Assembly: GCA_009760855.2 (NCBI GenBank)
Contig: WPIO01000011.1
Coordinates: forward strand, 802,501-866,500
Source of the DNA: Cristatella mucedo
Taxonomy: Eukaryota; Bryozoa; Phylactolaemata; Cristatellidae
Direction of reading: 5' to 3'
Length of the DNA: 64,000 nucleotides
The position numbers were made by a program, and so were the translations under genes. This document shows positions 24,333-39,300 of this stretch, piece after piece. Within the stretch, counting starts at the first letter, position 1, and every line of letters begins with the position of its first letter. The notes below the pieces were generated by a model. The model made no database searches, had not been told where the DNA came from, and saw only the letters and a list, made by a program, of their open reading frames with translations.

Positions 24333-27300
24333 AATATATATATATATATATTTCAATACACAGACAAGATTCATTCTTGGAGCCTTTAAAATATGGGGCA
24401 CCACAGGGACTTGTGCTTGGTTCGGCTCTTTCCATTATTAACTGTCTCCTTTTCGCCGATGTAATAATCAAGCACGGTCCAAGCTTTACTTCATATGCAT
24501 ATGACGCACAGCTGTCCCTGTGCTTTGACACCTCCCTTTCATCCAGCAAATTGAATCCAGACAGCTCCCTTGCAACATGTATTGCTGACATTCACACTTT
24601 GGCGGCTTCAAAATAAGGTGTTCCTAAACTTAAGGTACTAGTAATGGACAAACCTTTTGTTACTAAGCAGACGAAAACCGAAGTCTCAAAATTAAATAGG
24701 CTAAAATATCTCTTGTGGCAATCATCTGCCGTCTGAATTCCATGATACTTAACCCTGTCAGCTCCGTAGTCCAGTCTGTCCACATTCCTCTAGTTGATGT
24801 TAGAAACATTCGGGCCGTTTTAGGCAGGAATACCACATCCAAGTTAGTCCACGCATTTGTGACACCCTATCTTGGCTTCCCTGTTTTGCTACACGCACAT
24901 CTGACCGTCTGTACAATGATATGCTTTCAGTTGGTGCAAAACTCTTCGACTAGGCTTGTCTGTCGTGAACGTCGCAATAGCCTTCCTTCTCACTTGAATT
25001 AACTGGCCCTCTATCAAGCAGCTCATGGACTTAAAAATTGAACTTAATTTAAGATATCTTTATTCTCATGCTCTGATTTACCTATATTAACTACTGCCCT
25101 ATCACACTTGGAATCGGAATGCTTCTAATGCACCTCAAATCTTACGGAGACTGGGCTTGAAGCTCTTTGGCTCTCACAACCACGAGCATTCGATCACATG
25201 ATGTCACGGTATTCCTCCTAAATTGACATTTAAAAAGAAGCCTAAAATCTAGCTGTTCCTTACGACATTTTTTCGATACGTGTGGTTTTTTCTTTGTGTG
25301 CTTATGCAAGGTTACATTCTACATATTATCATTAACCAATTAAAATTATTCCTTTCTGGAATGTGTAAAGTGCCTAGGCAGAGATTTCGGTAGTCTTCGG
25401 ATGTTAAACACATGATCTTTTTTTAATACTACCTGAGAGCTTGTAACTAATGGTTAAAAATTGTGATATGGTATCCCAGTTTTCCGCAGAATCACGGTAA
25501 GAAGTATTTAACGTATCTGTCAGACCACTTGAGATCCGGACACCTTGATTGCAAATCAGGAGCTACAAATGATGAAGTTTTGGAAGTCACAACCTCTCGT
25601 ATCTACCATGCAGCCATTTCAGCAGCTCATCTTGTCGTTAGGTGCCATATATCACAACGCTACTTATCACTATTTCTTTCCGAGTGTCACTCGCTCCCTA
25701 TGTTGTATTGAATCGACTTCAGCATCCTCTCTGTGGCCTACAGGTCACCTCAGTTGCCATAATAGGCCCAGCCATCTGACCTTGCAATCCTTTCTCTCCG
25801 GTTTACAGTTCACGTCGCTTGCTATCGCCAGTCTAGCCATCTCACCTCCTAGCCCTCCGTTCTCTCTGTGGCCTACAGGTCACGTCGCCTTTTTTAGAAA
25901 GCCTAATGCAATGTATCTCCGTCTGTAACTCTACAAAGCCATAAAGACTATGTGGGTGTTACGCAGAAGACTTTTGTTTGGTGCGCTCACAGCCTAAGCG
26001 GCTTTCGGTACGCATTCGGTAGCCAACAGACTTCGTCTCAAGCAACAAAGAGAAAGTGGGAAGCATAGCAGAGTCAGGAGAGCAGTTGAGGTAGTGAGTA
26101 ACGTGGAAGTAGCAACTCAGGACCGCTGAAAAGGATGATCCATAGTCGGCAGCAGGAGAGTAGCTGTCCTAGCAATCTGAACTCCTTGCCTTCCATTGTG
26201 CTCTCGCATCACCCACTTGTATGGTTGCAGTTGTCTGGCTGCTTCATGCGCTAAATGGAAATTTTTGATCGATCGAGCCTTCGCTTCGTATATACCGTAA
26301 GTGTATATTTTGCTTCCATCGGCAACATTGATATATGATATAAATTTAATAAGTTTTTATAGCGCCGTGACTAAATTCGATCTCGATTGTGGTACTCTAC
26401 GCACGTCACGGGGTTCGAGGGCAAGACCTCGGCAACACTATGGTAGGGGCGAATACCTTAAACACTAGGCCAAACCAGAGCTGCAATATAAACATAAATT
26501 GATATTTCGTAGTTAAGTCTCTACTACAGATGCATAAATTCTGCTCAGTTTTCACTTCTCGACAAAGGACATGCCCGTCACTTTTCTGTGTGCTTCCCTT
26601 GTTTATTTATTCAGTCCAAGTACATACTATCAATCAGGCTTACTTCTTAAGCAGGATATGCTGCTTGCCACAAGCTTTTAGGTTGTCTGTATAGCAGCTA
26701 TTTGTGAAGTTCCCCGATCGAGATTTGGTTCTCTACGGGTTCTACTAATCCTTCAGAATTTTTTTTAACGGCACTCCTCGCCGACTGCTTTCAGGGATCA
26801 TCGGGCGCTAGGACGAATGTGGACAGCTTAGCCATTGAAAAATCATATCAGGATTTCATCAATGGAATTGGTCCGCGAGAGCTGGATGTGAATACTGAAT
26901 ATTTTGAATACATGATAGACTTCAAGCAGTTCAATCAAATGAATTTAGACACATTGATTCAGCGACAGATTTTTCGTCGCCCTTCCAGTTTTATTACTGA
27001 GGCGATCTTTGAAGAAATGAAGTGGTAAGTTTTCATCACTTAGTCAAACGCATTGAGCAGCCTTCGAGTCTATCAGGTTGGCATAATGAAGATAGATCAT
27101 CAGTTACGCTGTTGCAATTCCCCGGTTTAAAAGCATTGCACTGCTTTAAACAAAATGACTAGCTGTATTACTATTGAAGGAATTTAGAATTACTGTTGAT
27201 CACAATTTTTCTTAAGCCTGTTTCTAGAAAACCTCGAGTTGAATATATTAGTAGTAATGATAATAATTAAATTGTTAACACATTTGTATAGAGCTTCAAT

Positions 27301-30300
27301 ATTGAGGCAATTTCGAAATGCTATAAAAGAAGTATGATCAGATAGTTAGCGGTAACATTTACTGTGTAAAAGAAATATGATAAAATTAGATGTAACTTGC
27401 ACATTGTCAACCTGTAACTATGCTTAGTAGTAACATGTTTAGTGTTAGAAGGCATGGGCACACAGAGGACAGATCCCAAGAACGCAGCTAATGTCATGAG
27501 AAACGGGTGCGTTTTAGCTTCTTTTTAAATGACGTCAAGTTAGCTGAGGTCGTGACATCAGCCGGGTGTGAGTTCCAGAATTTAAGGCCATGCGGGCTGA
27601 GGCACGATCTTCAAAGTACTTGCATTTGGTTTGAAACACAGCTCAACGATTTCAGTCAAGAAAGTAAATTGTACGAAGCCTAGTCTTGGTAGCCTGGAGA
27701 CAAAAATAGAGGGTCCTAAAAGTGATTGATAGACGACAGGCAAGTCGGCAGACTGCATGTTTGAGTGCCAGTATTTGTCAGTATGATGTACCAACTATGA
27801 AGCTCATTATAGACAAGCCTAGCTGCAAGGTTTCACAGCAACTGTAAGCGTCTGATTGCACCCGACGGTACACTGGCAACCAGTGAGTTGCAGAAGTCCA
27901 GATGAGATGTCTGTTGGATAGATGCAAACGGATAGACCAACTTGGATACAGTATCCGTGTCTAAACAGGCCTCAATTTTCAGTAATGTTGTGCAGCTGAA
28001 AAATTTTGCAGAATTAAGTGCGTAGCTGATGCGGTCTTCTAGTGCATTGTCACTTTGAAACAATAAACCTAGATTTCACACAGATGCTACAGGAAATATG
28101 CAGTCGAAGCCAATTTTGAGTGCTAGCCTTTTTTATTTCCGAGTCACACTTTTTTCCCATTATTAGTAAATTGGTTTTATGTCCATTCAATTTCTGAAAT
28201 TTTGCAGCGATGCAAGTGCAGATGTCAGTAATACGTGAAGCAAGGAGGTGGGGAGAATTTGGCGCTAGATGGCTGGAAGGATCAAAGCTTATGTACGACT
28301 CTGTGTCATCTGTGTAAAAGTGAAACCTCGGAGCCAGCTTAGCGATCGCATCCACAAACTGAGACTATAAATTGCGAGAACAGCTGACCAATATCAAAAC
28401 ATTAAGGTACCCTATACTTAGTAATTCTTCGGACGACGTTTGCCCTTGTTCAATTATACTCTGGAGTTTCCCACTGCGACGATACCCTAACCGTTTCAGT
28501 GCAGTGTTAGTTGAGTCAAGGCAAGATGCAAAGCACTTAAGAAGGACTTAGCGATGAATAGCATGAAACGCTGCCCAAAGCTCAACAAAAAGAAGCAGAT
28601 AAACTGTACTTACGTCTGCATTCCTAAGAAGGTCATCACACACCCAAAGCTATGCTGACTCAAAGGTGCGATAAGATCTAAAACCAAACTATAGATTACT
28701 TTCTAGGCTTGAAGTTTCAATATACGAGTTCAGCTGGTCTGCCACGGCTCGTTCCAGCCTCTTTCATAGGAACGGTAGAAGAGAGACTGGGCGTAATTTG
28801 CTCAAGTTCTCTTGATATATAGCGCAGTTTTTTAATTATTTGCCTGATGATAGCTTTTTTAACCATGCAGGGACATGACCTGAGGCTAAATGCATTCTTA
28901 TTACGTTAGTTGTGCAAGGCAGCAGCAGATCCGTGCATCTTAGAAGTGCATGTCACCCCTAATCATATTATTCATTTTGTTTGTTTTTCAAGCTTGATTT
29001 TACTTACCATTCAATTGCATTTCCCTTTGCAGCAAATGTAAAGCGCCTAGAAAGAGATTAGGTTCTCCGAGGGTGCTTTATCGAGTGCATTATTATTATT
29101 ATTTTTATTATTATTATAAGACAGAGGGAAGAGGATCTAGAGTACTTGTACTAATAGGCATATGAATATCAGGATGAAATCATTCGTGACCTCCGTGAAC
29201 CTAGGTACTGAGGTTCACCACGGAATCAAGGGAAAGGGGTCCTGCTGGATTGTTACTAAAGGACATGAGTCTAGACGAGATGCTGCTGCCTTTAAGATGA
29301 AGTCTCTGATGACTCGTCCGTCTTGCTAAAAAAAAGAAGTTTTAGATGTGATCAGCAGGATCGTCCCAGGGATCTCTAAATACAAAGCTACCCTTGGAGT
29401 GGTTAAGGAGATGCTTGAAACGCATTTTAAATTGTGCATGTTTAATTCAAAATTACTATTGTAGAAGCTAGACTTTACCATTGCTTGGATAGATTGGTAA
29501 GACCTACAGTGGTCCTCTTATTCCTGTCGATGGATAGTCAGTCCTGATATTTTGTGTGCCTTTTAAAGCTGAGTTTAGCAGACTTTGCTAGTTTAATGCT
29601 TAAGGTCAACCATAAGCCACCTGGACGAGTGAGCAAAGTGTGTTTAATCAAAGGCACTAACTCGTCACTAACGTCGGTTAGTGTATTGCTGCAATCTACC
29701 AATGATGACAGGTCGGATGGGGATTGAACAGAATAGGCAAATAATTCAGTTATGCTTAATTTGTAGCAAATATAAAGTTCTTAGAAAGATGTTGAGTTCT
29801 CTGAGGGCATTACATCAAATGTATTATTATCATTTAAAAAAACATTTGTGCTAGCAGCGTGGATGTTCAGTGTCTTAAGGTATTGCGATTCAGCGATGAT
29901 TGTGAACATGGAGTCACACACTGCAGAGTGAATGAGATCCCCGTGTTGTCAGATCTGGTATGCAGAATTTGGAAGTAATAAGGATATAACAACAAGGAAA
30001 GTAATAAGGACAGCATACTATTTTGGTAAAATATTTGATCAGGCGTTTTATCTTTCATGCGATTGGGATTATTTACATGAGCCACAAGAGAAAATGAGCC
30101 AGTCAGTGCACAAACCTCAGCTCTAGGCCTCGGTTGAGTTTTCAAAATAAATGTTAAAATCACCTATAATTAGGAAAGATTGGTTTCGTGAACGCAAATC
30201 CAAATGCGATCAGAACAATCTGAAAATAGCGGGTTATGTACCCCTGGAGCAATATATTACTGTCACCATTGGCAACATGTTGTCGGAGGGACTCAAAACC

Positions 30301-33300
30301 AACAATTCGAAAGACTTCTTGAATGGTACCACAAATGGTATGAAAGTGAGAAATAAACGTTCAACCGCTTTGAAACCTCCATGACTTTTTACATGTCTAG
30401 TGGTATGGGAGCAACAAGGAAAAGCCTGTCGGGTTTAGGTCGATTTCAGCCTGGTCTTCATCATTGAAAACATGTCACGATCGTCGTCGAGAATCATGTA
30501 GCCTAACGTTAGGGGTTCATCGCATATCGAGCAATGGTTCAAAACAAGAGTTTAAGATTGGCCGTCCGAGTCATTGCAGGCCCAACAACCACCAAGACAT
30601 AGAGTGCTCGAGGATAGGCCGCTTCAGAAAATGCTAGGAGCAAGAACACCATTCACCATTTCTGCATTCGTTAGAGAGACTTTCTTATGTGAAATGCTTA
30701 TTCGCGAACTCTGGCAGCAGTGGCCACTACAAAGAATGCATTTGAACGAAGATAGCGAGACGATATTATGCAGTCACAATCGTATTTAGTTTTTCGGAGG
30801 TCACTAACAGCTGGAGAAGCTAGAGCTGACGCCTGCTCGAGTGTGGCAGCACGAACTGTGAATGCAGCGGCAGCATCAGAGCACTGCCTTGGACAGGCGA
30901 TAAAAGCAGTTGGAGTCGAGATGTACATCGATTGGCTTACCAACTCTTACGCGTTAAGGTCAACTGACAAGCAGATTTGCTTTAAACAGGTCTTAGATGT
31001 ATCCGTTTTCATATTCTACATGCGCTACTATTCGGATCGACTATTCGGATTTTGTGAAGGGAATTCCGCAACGGACAAAAAATGCTACTTCCGATTGGTA
31101 TCGGGAGGCTATATGTGTAAGTTTTCCAACACTTGCTGACACAATCTTGATAAATATCCAACTATGACATGCGCTTAGAGCGAAGCCAACAGCATCGCAG
31201 AAAGTGAATACAAGTGCTTCGAGACTGTACTGATAAGGTTCTAATCAACACTGCAGACCTTTTTGCTCCCCGTCATGCTAAGAGACTATACATGGTATTG
31301 TACTCTGCATGCTGCAAAAGTAAGCCAAATCGGCTCAAATGCTGCTGAAAGTCCAAGTGCCGTCCAAGTGCAACTGCTGGTGTGACCTGAGAGAAAGGTG
31401 GATTTCTATGGTTATCGACAACTATGCGAACCGAAGGTGTCATCGAGGTGGACCATGACTTACTCTAAGGAGAAAATCTCCCCGCCTCCTCCTCCTCCTC
31501 CTCCTCCTCCCCCTCCTCTTCCTCCTCCTCCTCCTCCTCCTCCTCCTCCTCCTCCTCCTCCCCCTCCTCCTCTTCACCATCCTCCTGCTCTTCAGCCTCC
31601 TCCTCTTCTTCAACCTCCTCCTGATGTTCAAACTCCTTCTCATCTTCAACCACCTCCTCCCCTTCAACCTACTCCTGATCTTTAAACTCCTCATTTTCAA
31701 ACTCCTCCTCTTCAACCTCTTCCTCTTCCTCCTCCTACTTCACCTTTTCCACCTCCACTTCCTCTTGGAATCAGGCTTACGATAGTGCCACAGCTCATCT
31801 ATCGCTGGTTGCTTGGTTTTGCCCCAAAAGAACTTCAGATTTATTTAAGACCTTGCCTTCAGCTCCAATGCTTCTTTGGCCAGGTACTCACTTCCGACTG
31901 ACATTAAGGTATATCTTGACTTCGGATTTCACTTAGCAGCTTAGAGCCTACCTAGACTTCACAAGTCTTATAAGTCCACATTTGCATGCTGACCCTGTGC
32001 ATGTCACCCCTAACCATGTTATTCATTTTGTTTGTTTATCAAGAATGACATTACTCACCCTTCAATTCCATTTCCCTTTGCAGCAAACGTAAAGCGCCTA
32101 GAGAGAGAGATTGAGTTGTCTTAGGGCGCTTTATCGAGTGCTTTATTATTGTTATTATTGGGTCTTAGCTTCCACGAGGAAGCTGTCCTTTTTCGCTTTT
32201 ACGTGCTGAAATTGCTCATGTTTTCTTTGAAAACTCGAGAAGCTTTGCTTTCAGCGCATGCAACGTGCTTAGTATTAGGCTTAGTTTTTCTTATGGGGAT
32301 TTTCAAATGAATTCCATTGTCATCGTTATTATCATGTATCTTTTACTCACAACATTGCTTGCAGGCAAAGGAGGAAGCCAAGGATAAACATCAGCCTACC
32401 CGTGGAGTGGCTGGCTACTACGCATGACTACGATAAACAATACCAGCTTGTCGAGGTGCGCTTGCTGCGAGATCACACTGTATTACCAGTGTATTGCATG
32501 CGATTTCATTGACATGCATGCATCAGAACAGTCAGTATCCAGCCCAGCAAATGTCCACCTCTGGTCGTTTTGAATTCTGTGAGCTCAGAGCCTACTGTGA
32601 TGGCTTCTGCTAGAGAGATGAACGCGGACGAGCAAGAAGGATGCGAGGCTTTGCTGCTGCTAAAATTCTGGCCTGTGAGTTGACTCTCCTGCCTGCTTTG
32701 CTTGTTTGGTCAGGTCTGCAAAGACACGGTCGAATACCTCAAAGTGGCCAATTTATTCATAAAAAGCCTGGAAGGGGCCACGGTGGAGAAGATGGAACGG
32801 ATACAGAATCCTGATTTGTGGGAAGAGTACTCCAGGTACTGGCGAAACGTTGCACTAACACATTCGGATGCTTGAGAAACACCTCGATATAATAGTGTGC
32901 ATTGATTTCCCAGGTTAAGACATTGTTTTGTTCCAAGAAATTTGTTAAAATGGTACTCCAAGCAGTATCGAGCGTTTGGGCATGTTGAAAACGTGTTCGG
33001 AGGGATTTAAGTGTCTGCACGGCGTCGTGTGTTTCTATTTTAATTTTTTATGTGTACATTTGATTTCTTTGAAAGTACACAAAATATTTATAAACACAAC
33101 TTTGATGCAGTTGCTGAGATCATCCATATGAGAAGGCAGAGGTAAGCTTAGATGCTCGGCGTAAGATCAGGTTTATAGGATTTCAGCGAGAAGATGCAAA
33201 TCGGGTAAATAAAGGTAGCTTTGCCAGTAATTTCGGTCGGGCTTATTTCTCCTTATGAAATGACTTCTTTTGATCACTCGAAATGTATACTTGACTTCCA

Positions 33301-36300
33301 AAACAATGCCATATTATTTGGACCGGCCTGTTTCTGTAATACCGAGTCGAGGCTGCAACTCTGGAAAGAAAACATAATTAAGATATGTAGGCCACCTTGC
33401 GAATGTCCTCAATCAAATTATGATCGCACAGATCTGCTTCTACTCCGCATAACTCACTCATATGCACTCAGGGTAAAATGTCTCATAAGTACGGCGGCCG
33501 CGTCTTTCGCAGTAAGGTTTTGTGCCCGGCGTGTGAGAATATCAATGAACTGCCCAAGAGGAAACATGTATGCTGCTTGTGTGTAAGAGCTTAGTAGGAC
33601 GTCATCCCACCACAATTATTAACGACTTTTTGTGTCTTGCCATGCACAGAGGCCTCCAGCTTTTGCATTGCGCCTTTTTCGGCAGCATATTTGACAGTGC
33701 CTGTGTTTTATCAAAAATTTTGGTGAGTGGTGTAGGCCTAACACCCTGCCTCAGCCTCTTGTAGACACCGCTCCATGTCGTTCTATGCGATTCAAATTAG
33801 GCTTCAGGCAGAGCCATTGCCTTAGCATCAAACAATGATTTTTTAATGCAACTGTACTCAAAAGTATCGTTGGTCAAATGAGTTTTCAAAGTTTTTAGGA
33901 TTTCAAAGCTCAAGTGCTCTGCTAGCAAGTCATTATATTGTGACCAATTGACTCATCTTGTTCATGCATATTTATACATGGGGATGCTTATCAGTCTCAG
34001 CTTATCACGGCTAATTCATAAGTCACTTGGTTCTGATTCAGCGGGCAGGCACATTCTTCGTAATTCAGGATCAGCTATCAAGTTAATCGCATAAAATCAC
34101 AAGGCATTGCAAATACATTTGGCAGCAAGACTACAACCCTGAGCGCACTGCCAGGTCACTGAGTTAATTTTTGACGGGCCCGTGTTTGGTGAAGTAAACT
34201 AAAGGTTAGCAGATTCAGTTCAGCTATACAGTTCAGCTATACACGTAGAAGTTTATTTCAGCTTTACATGTAGAAGCTTCGCCGTTCGGTGAGTCCTAGT
34301 ACGTACTTTTAGTTCGTATTTTCTTGCGATGCTGGCACTACTGCTTGTCTTTAGCAAGGAGGACGAGCTTAATTTAGTAGATTTAAGGACCTGCATAAGT
34401 GCAGCGTCCTTGAGTCTTCTGAATCTCAGTTTTAGTGCATATCTTGGAAAACTTCCTTTTAGGGATGCAATAGCCTGCTCTACAGAGTACCGGGGCTAAT
34501 AGAATACTCATATCCTTCTTGAGCTGCCCGCTTTGGCTCCACCTATCGGTCGCCGTTGTTTTAGGTTCTTTTACAGATAGTGAACCAAGACCATTCGCAG
34601 CCGATCTCTCTAGTGTTTGATGACCTTATTGGTAGTAGAACTCCTTGGTATGAAAGCCAAAATTTATTCTCAGAACCATGCTGCGTCTTGCTAACCGAAT
34701 GGCAGAAGCATCCTATCATCTTTACTTCCTCAACGGCCCTGCTTACTAAACTGCCCTGTTCTTTTAGCCCTCTGAGATTAAACTAGTGGGTTGCTCTATG
34801 TCAAGTCATCCAAGCAACAAACGCATCATCAGGCAAGCCAGAGCCTTGATTTTGAAAGTATAAATGAAAGTTTCCTACACACTTGTACAGATAGCTACGT
34901 TGTGAATACGTGGCAGACATTTCTTATGGTCATGTGCAAAAGTATCAAGTTTTACCTGTTGTCGTTGGCAGTATGCTCATCTTCTTAAAAGTCGTATTCC
35001 ATCTAGTATAGTTACGCCCGGCTGGTCCTAAATGATGGATTTTGACTTGGCATACACTAAAATATTGCATTAATTTATTTGTTCTATGTGTCAACTGCGT
35101 GCCTAATGTCTTGCGAGAGCAAACATACTACTTACTGGGGAGTTAATGCACATAGGTCAGGCTTCCGGGTATTTTATGACCACTCCTTACCCCGGAGCAT
35201 GGAGTCCGTCAAACTCATGTAACTCTCTGATGTAGCATTATCCTATTAGTACTGCAGCTGGCTAAACAGCTCTTCCAGAGTCACAGTAGGCATATAATTG
35301 GACTAAACCGGCGCTCGCGTCTAACCTATCTCAAATAAGCTATAAACTAAGAGACTGATCCGACCAACTCAGGACACTGACAGCTTACTTAGCCAAAACA
35401 TTTTAGAATGTTTTGCAGTGCGCTTTGCATCATAGTCCTGCTGCTATATATAACTGTCCCCCAAAGAGCTCTAGCACTTGTCATCCCAGCACTATTTACC
35501 AGATCGATGCCTACTCGGTGGTCCATAAGTCTACTAATATAGTGCAGAATGTTCATACCGGTGTAGCAAAAGTAACCCCAAACCGTGAAAACTCCGTCAG
35601 TAAATTTCCATGTCTCGTGGCGACAGTCAGGGTGGTATACGTAATCTGCTCGGTGAATTCCCCTAATTTTTCGTCGCGTGATAGTAACAAAATGCATGAT
35701 ATTCAAGATGACAGTCCATACAACTCCTGTCTTATCCGGTACGATCTGTTTTGTATCGCATGGTATGCAAAGCCTTCTTTTGGCTAGCTTTCACAACATA
35801 TGCTTTGCCTATCAAGGCACTATCTCTATGCCTATACCCTCCCAGGTAACCAGGAACCGAGACAGCCTTTTGTTGTCGAAGGGAATGCTCTTTCCGGTAA
35901 AAGTCGTCTCGTCTGGTCTTCTTCTTTGACCGACCTGACCTTAATACACTAGCCATACGGCATTGCGTTTTAAGCTTTTTAAGATTTTTGTTCACCGCTC
36001 TAGGGATTCTTTTTACTTTTCAAATTCCTGCCAATTCTTGGTTGCTCCAGCTAATTTTATGCAAAGCTTTCCGTTGTCCTTTCGTGGTACTCTTAGGCAA
36101 TGGCCTCCTTTGCGATGTAGGCACCGGAACGAGCCGGAAATCTTCGTAACTCAGTCGGTGGTTGGGTAGAGAGTATTCTCTACTTAATGCGCGAAAAGAC
36201 TGCACATACATAAGAGCTCGTATTGAGAAACTTGTAAGAAATTGGGAGCTTGTTAGTCCTTGGAACTGCCGTGGTTATATACCCAAACTATATATAAACG

Positions 36301-39300
36301 CCATAATTAGAGTACGGTCACTGCAGTTTTAGGCGCCATGCACAAACTGCAAGTGACAGCTTTTTGTTTTTACCGCGGCTATCACGATCGTTTGAATCCA
36401 ATGACTGCTTTTGCATCGCATGCTCTTTTTCGCCAATTTTTATGCTTAAATGGTGGAGCGAGACTTTTAAATGTAAGTATTTAAAGGCTGCGTTGTCAAA
36501 AGTTTGAAAACGACTGATAAATGTCAACACCTCCATTGCAGCCTCCAGCGGTTCTGTTCGCAACAGAAATCTAGACTGAGACTGCTGTCTTTGTCTTTAG
36601 TATTGATCAGAGGAATACTGTGAAAGTAGCTCATGTCTGCAGAAGATTTTCGAAATATTGTTTAAATGATTTATTATCTTGGGTACTGCTTCAGAAATAA
36701 TAATTATAAGGCATATTGCGGATCATCCTTAGGGAACAAATTGTCTGTCCAGGTATTTTACATGAGCTAATAGGGAAGTATGCATATCAGCTGGTTAGTG
36801 CTGGCATGAACAGGTGTCAGCATCCAGTAGTTCCCACAGTGAAACAGATACGGTCCCCTAAATGCTGTGAGGATTAGGTGCGTTTTTTAGTTTCTTCTAA
36901 AATGACTTCAAGTCAAAGGATGTCGACACGTCAGGTGCGAATGGTTTTCAGATTGTGGGAGCATACAGACTAAAGGCACTGTCACCGATGATTCTTAGAG
37001 GCACAGCTAAATGCACTTTGTCTGAAGCGCGAGCGGCTCGATGCCAGGCTTGGCTGAAAAGTAGTTGTAAATGGGGAATCCGCCGGAGCGAGAGAATAAA
37101 GGGTCCTGAAAGTGAGTTGCGAAAATTTGAATTCAATATATCGCATTTGATACGAAGCTAGTGGAGGTCTTTAGGAAGGTTGAAAACGTTGCGATTGGGA
37201 AGTTATCACCAGATAAGCTTAGCTGCAGAGATTTCGTTCAACTTTGAGTGCGCTATTGCACAGGCCAGGCTATCTTGCGAGTGGTGAGCTCCAAAATTTT
37301 AGTAGGGATTTCTGGACCAACTTGCGAACGGTATGGCTGCCATTGCTGGCCCAAATTTACAAGCATTACATGCCTGAAATTATGTGCAATCGACTGCGAA
37401 GCTGATATGTTCGTCTAGTGAAAGATCACTCCGGAAAATGACACCTAGATTGCATGCTGATGCTACAGGAGGTATAATGGCCTAGCCTATTTGAGGCTCT
37501 AGATGAAGGCCATTGACACGAACCTAGGAGATCTCCGAGGGAACGTTTTTTTTACTGGATAAGATTGAGAACAAAAAGGTACAACATTTGCATGCTATTT
37601 CCTAAAGTATCAAAGGATTTGAGCTCAACCCGTGAGAATTCTCATTTTGTTCACGTCCTACTGTGAGCCTAAAAGCGTCGGGTATAGATTCACTTGCGAA
37701 ACATTTCTCCCACACCTCAATGGTGTTTTGGCTTCTCAGAACTCAAAACTTAAGCCGAAGAACATCCTATTACTCCGGTCAGCCGTGACAACTCCGACTA
37801 GCCGTGAGTTACCCTGGACCAAGCTGTTTCTGGCTCAGTAAAACCAAAGTAACGAGTAGCTGATTCGACAGCCTTTTCTCATCATCAGAAAGTCAGCCCG
37901 TTTCTATTACAGCAGGGTAGTCTTAGAAACTTTCACGCAAATAGCAGTTGGTGATAAGCAATTGCTTGCTGCAGCACTAAAAATCAAGCACTGGTTTACG
38001 AAGTACAACCACCTGACTTGCGGACTGAAAGGCCTGGCCCATTTGCAAAAATTCAGCAGCCGAAGTGGCATTACACTCTCTGCCCAGTTGTTGAATCCAG
38101 CCAACCAACTCAAGAGTAAAGCACGTCGAGAGCACCTTGTTCAAGCACAGGACATCTTTTGCTGTGTCTTTTGCGGACCATCCCCAGCTTATGAAGGCTG
38201 CTGCCACTTTCTCTTACTTTCGATGCTATTTAGCACTAGCCGGATGGATGGCTCTTCGAAAAACAAACGTTTCAGGCTGTGCGTGCGTTATTCACTAACT
38301 TTGGTTGATGTTGGAGCTGAGAAGTTCTCACATTTTCTTAGAGCAAAACCGATGCTTCTGCTAAAGACCGATTGAACAAATTGACGCACAAAACATTCGT
38401 AGCTTAGCCGTGCATAATGCTTCGGTACCGTGTGGATGCGAAGTCTTTGAGTGATCTGGCTGAGCAGTTCTCTTGCTGTAGTGCTGCTAAGCGTTTGTGC
38501 AGGCGGCACTCTCCTGCTTGCTGCTGCTGGCTATCTACGGTGCTGGTTCTGCTTGGTAGTAGCTACATTTTCACATGAAAGCGAGGCTGGAGCCGCTCTG
38601 AACTATGGGTTTTAAGTCAGTGGCAGCTGCAGCAGCAGTGGCAGCTGCATCAGGCTGCTGCAGACAGAAGAGAGAGCAGTTCACAACCAGAGGTGTAACA
38701 CAGCACAGGAGGCCTGGATGCAGGCGACAAAGCGACCGAATATGGATGTCTCCACGGGCGATCTCCAACAGTGAGAGTACTTTTGGCGACAAGAAGATGG
38801 GTACCTGAAATGACGTCCCCTTGAGCATATAGGCTCTTAAGCTTAGGTTGCCTGCTTTGAAGTCGCACGGTGCTGTGGCCCACTGTGACACGCATGCTAC
38901 GATTTTGTTGGATGATGATTTTTAGAGTTCACTTTGTTTTTTAAAAATGAAAATTTAAGTCACCGTTGTGGCTGATTGAACTTGGATGTTTCGGCGCTAG
39001 TCTTTCGTATAGATCTTTGTCAAGTGAATCTGTGGGAATAGCCGTCCATCCAACTCGCTAAAAAGAAATCTCTCAGGATATAAAAGTGACAGTATACAGC
39101 ATATAGCGGTCATTCCCGACATCCATCTCTTTTCAGTCATATTCAAAGGATGGTACATGCTCTCGAATTCTTTTTAGACGACGTTTGCTTGTATCAACTT
39201 TACCCTGAAGACTGTATGATCGTTTCATCTAATTCCTGTATCGCAATTTTCTTGTGTCCTGCCTCAGAAAAATTCGTATCGTTCTGACGTATTGCCTCAT

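Larger units (their letters stand above)
23771..26794 (+). other. Gene A intron 6
   Basis: Contains a + strand LINE X (24130-25425), a 67 bp minisatellite (25727-25890), a minus LINE Y fragment (25910-26170) and a minus SINE (26345-26485). Confidence 0.7.
27255..30170 (-). mobile_element. LINE X, long decayed copy with nested LINE tails
   Basis: The minus strand carries RT codons (RFHFYTDDTESYISFD near 28300, LVYPFAS...LDFCNSLVASVP near 27880) and an endonuclease-region frame up to about 30160. The motif YADD is changed to YTDD. Two + strand tails are nested: 28942-29117 and about 29745-29840. Confidence 0.75.
27025..32364 (+). other. Gene A intron 7
   Basis: Dominated by a minus LINE X (27255-30170) with nested + tails, a pyrimidine-rich CCT tract and a + LINE X 3' end. 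The zone 30200-31400 is unassigned; open frames there lack family features. Confidence 0.65.

Noticed and set aside
31398-31715. Poly-proline frame on + and poly-Glu/Arg frames on - as a protein gene
   Set aside because: They are translations of the CCT repeat with no flanking conserved sequence or splice logic.
33221-33586. 121-residue + frame and an opposite-strand frame (FIDILTRRAQNLTAKDAA) as a gene
   Set aside because: Each is interrupted soon by stops, has no recognised family, and lies in intron 9; kept as unassigned.
37962-38375. 137-residue open frame in gene A intron 9
   Set aside because: No domain, low-complexity bias or splice-supported partner was found; chance frame in an intron.
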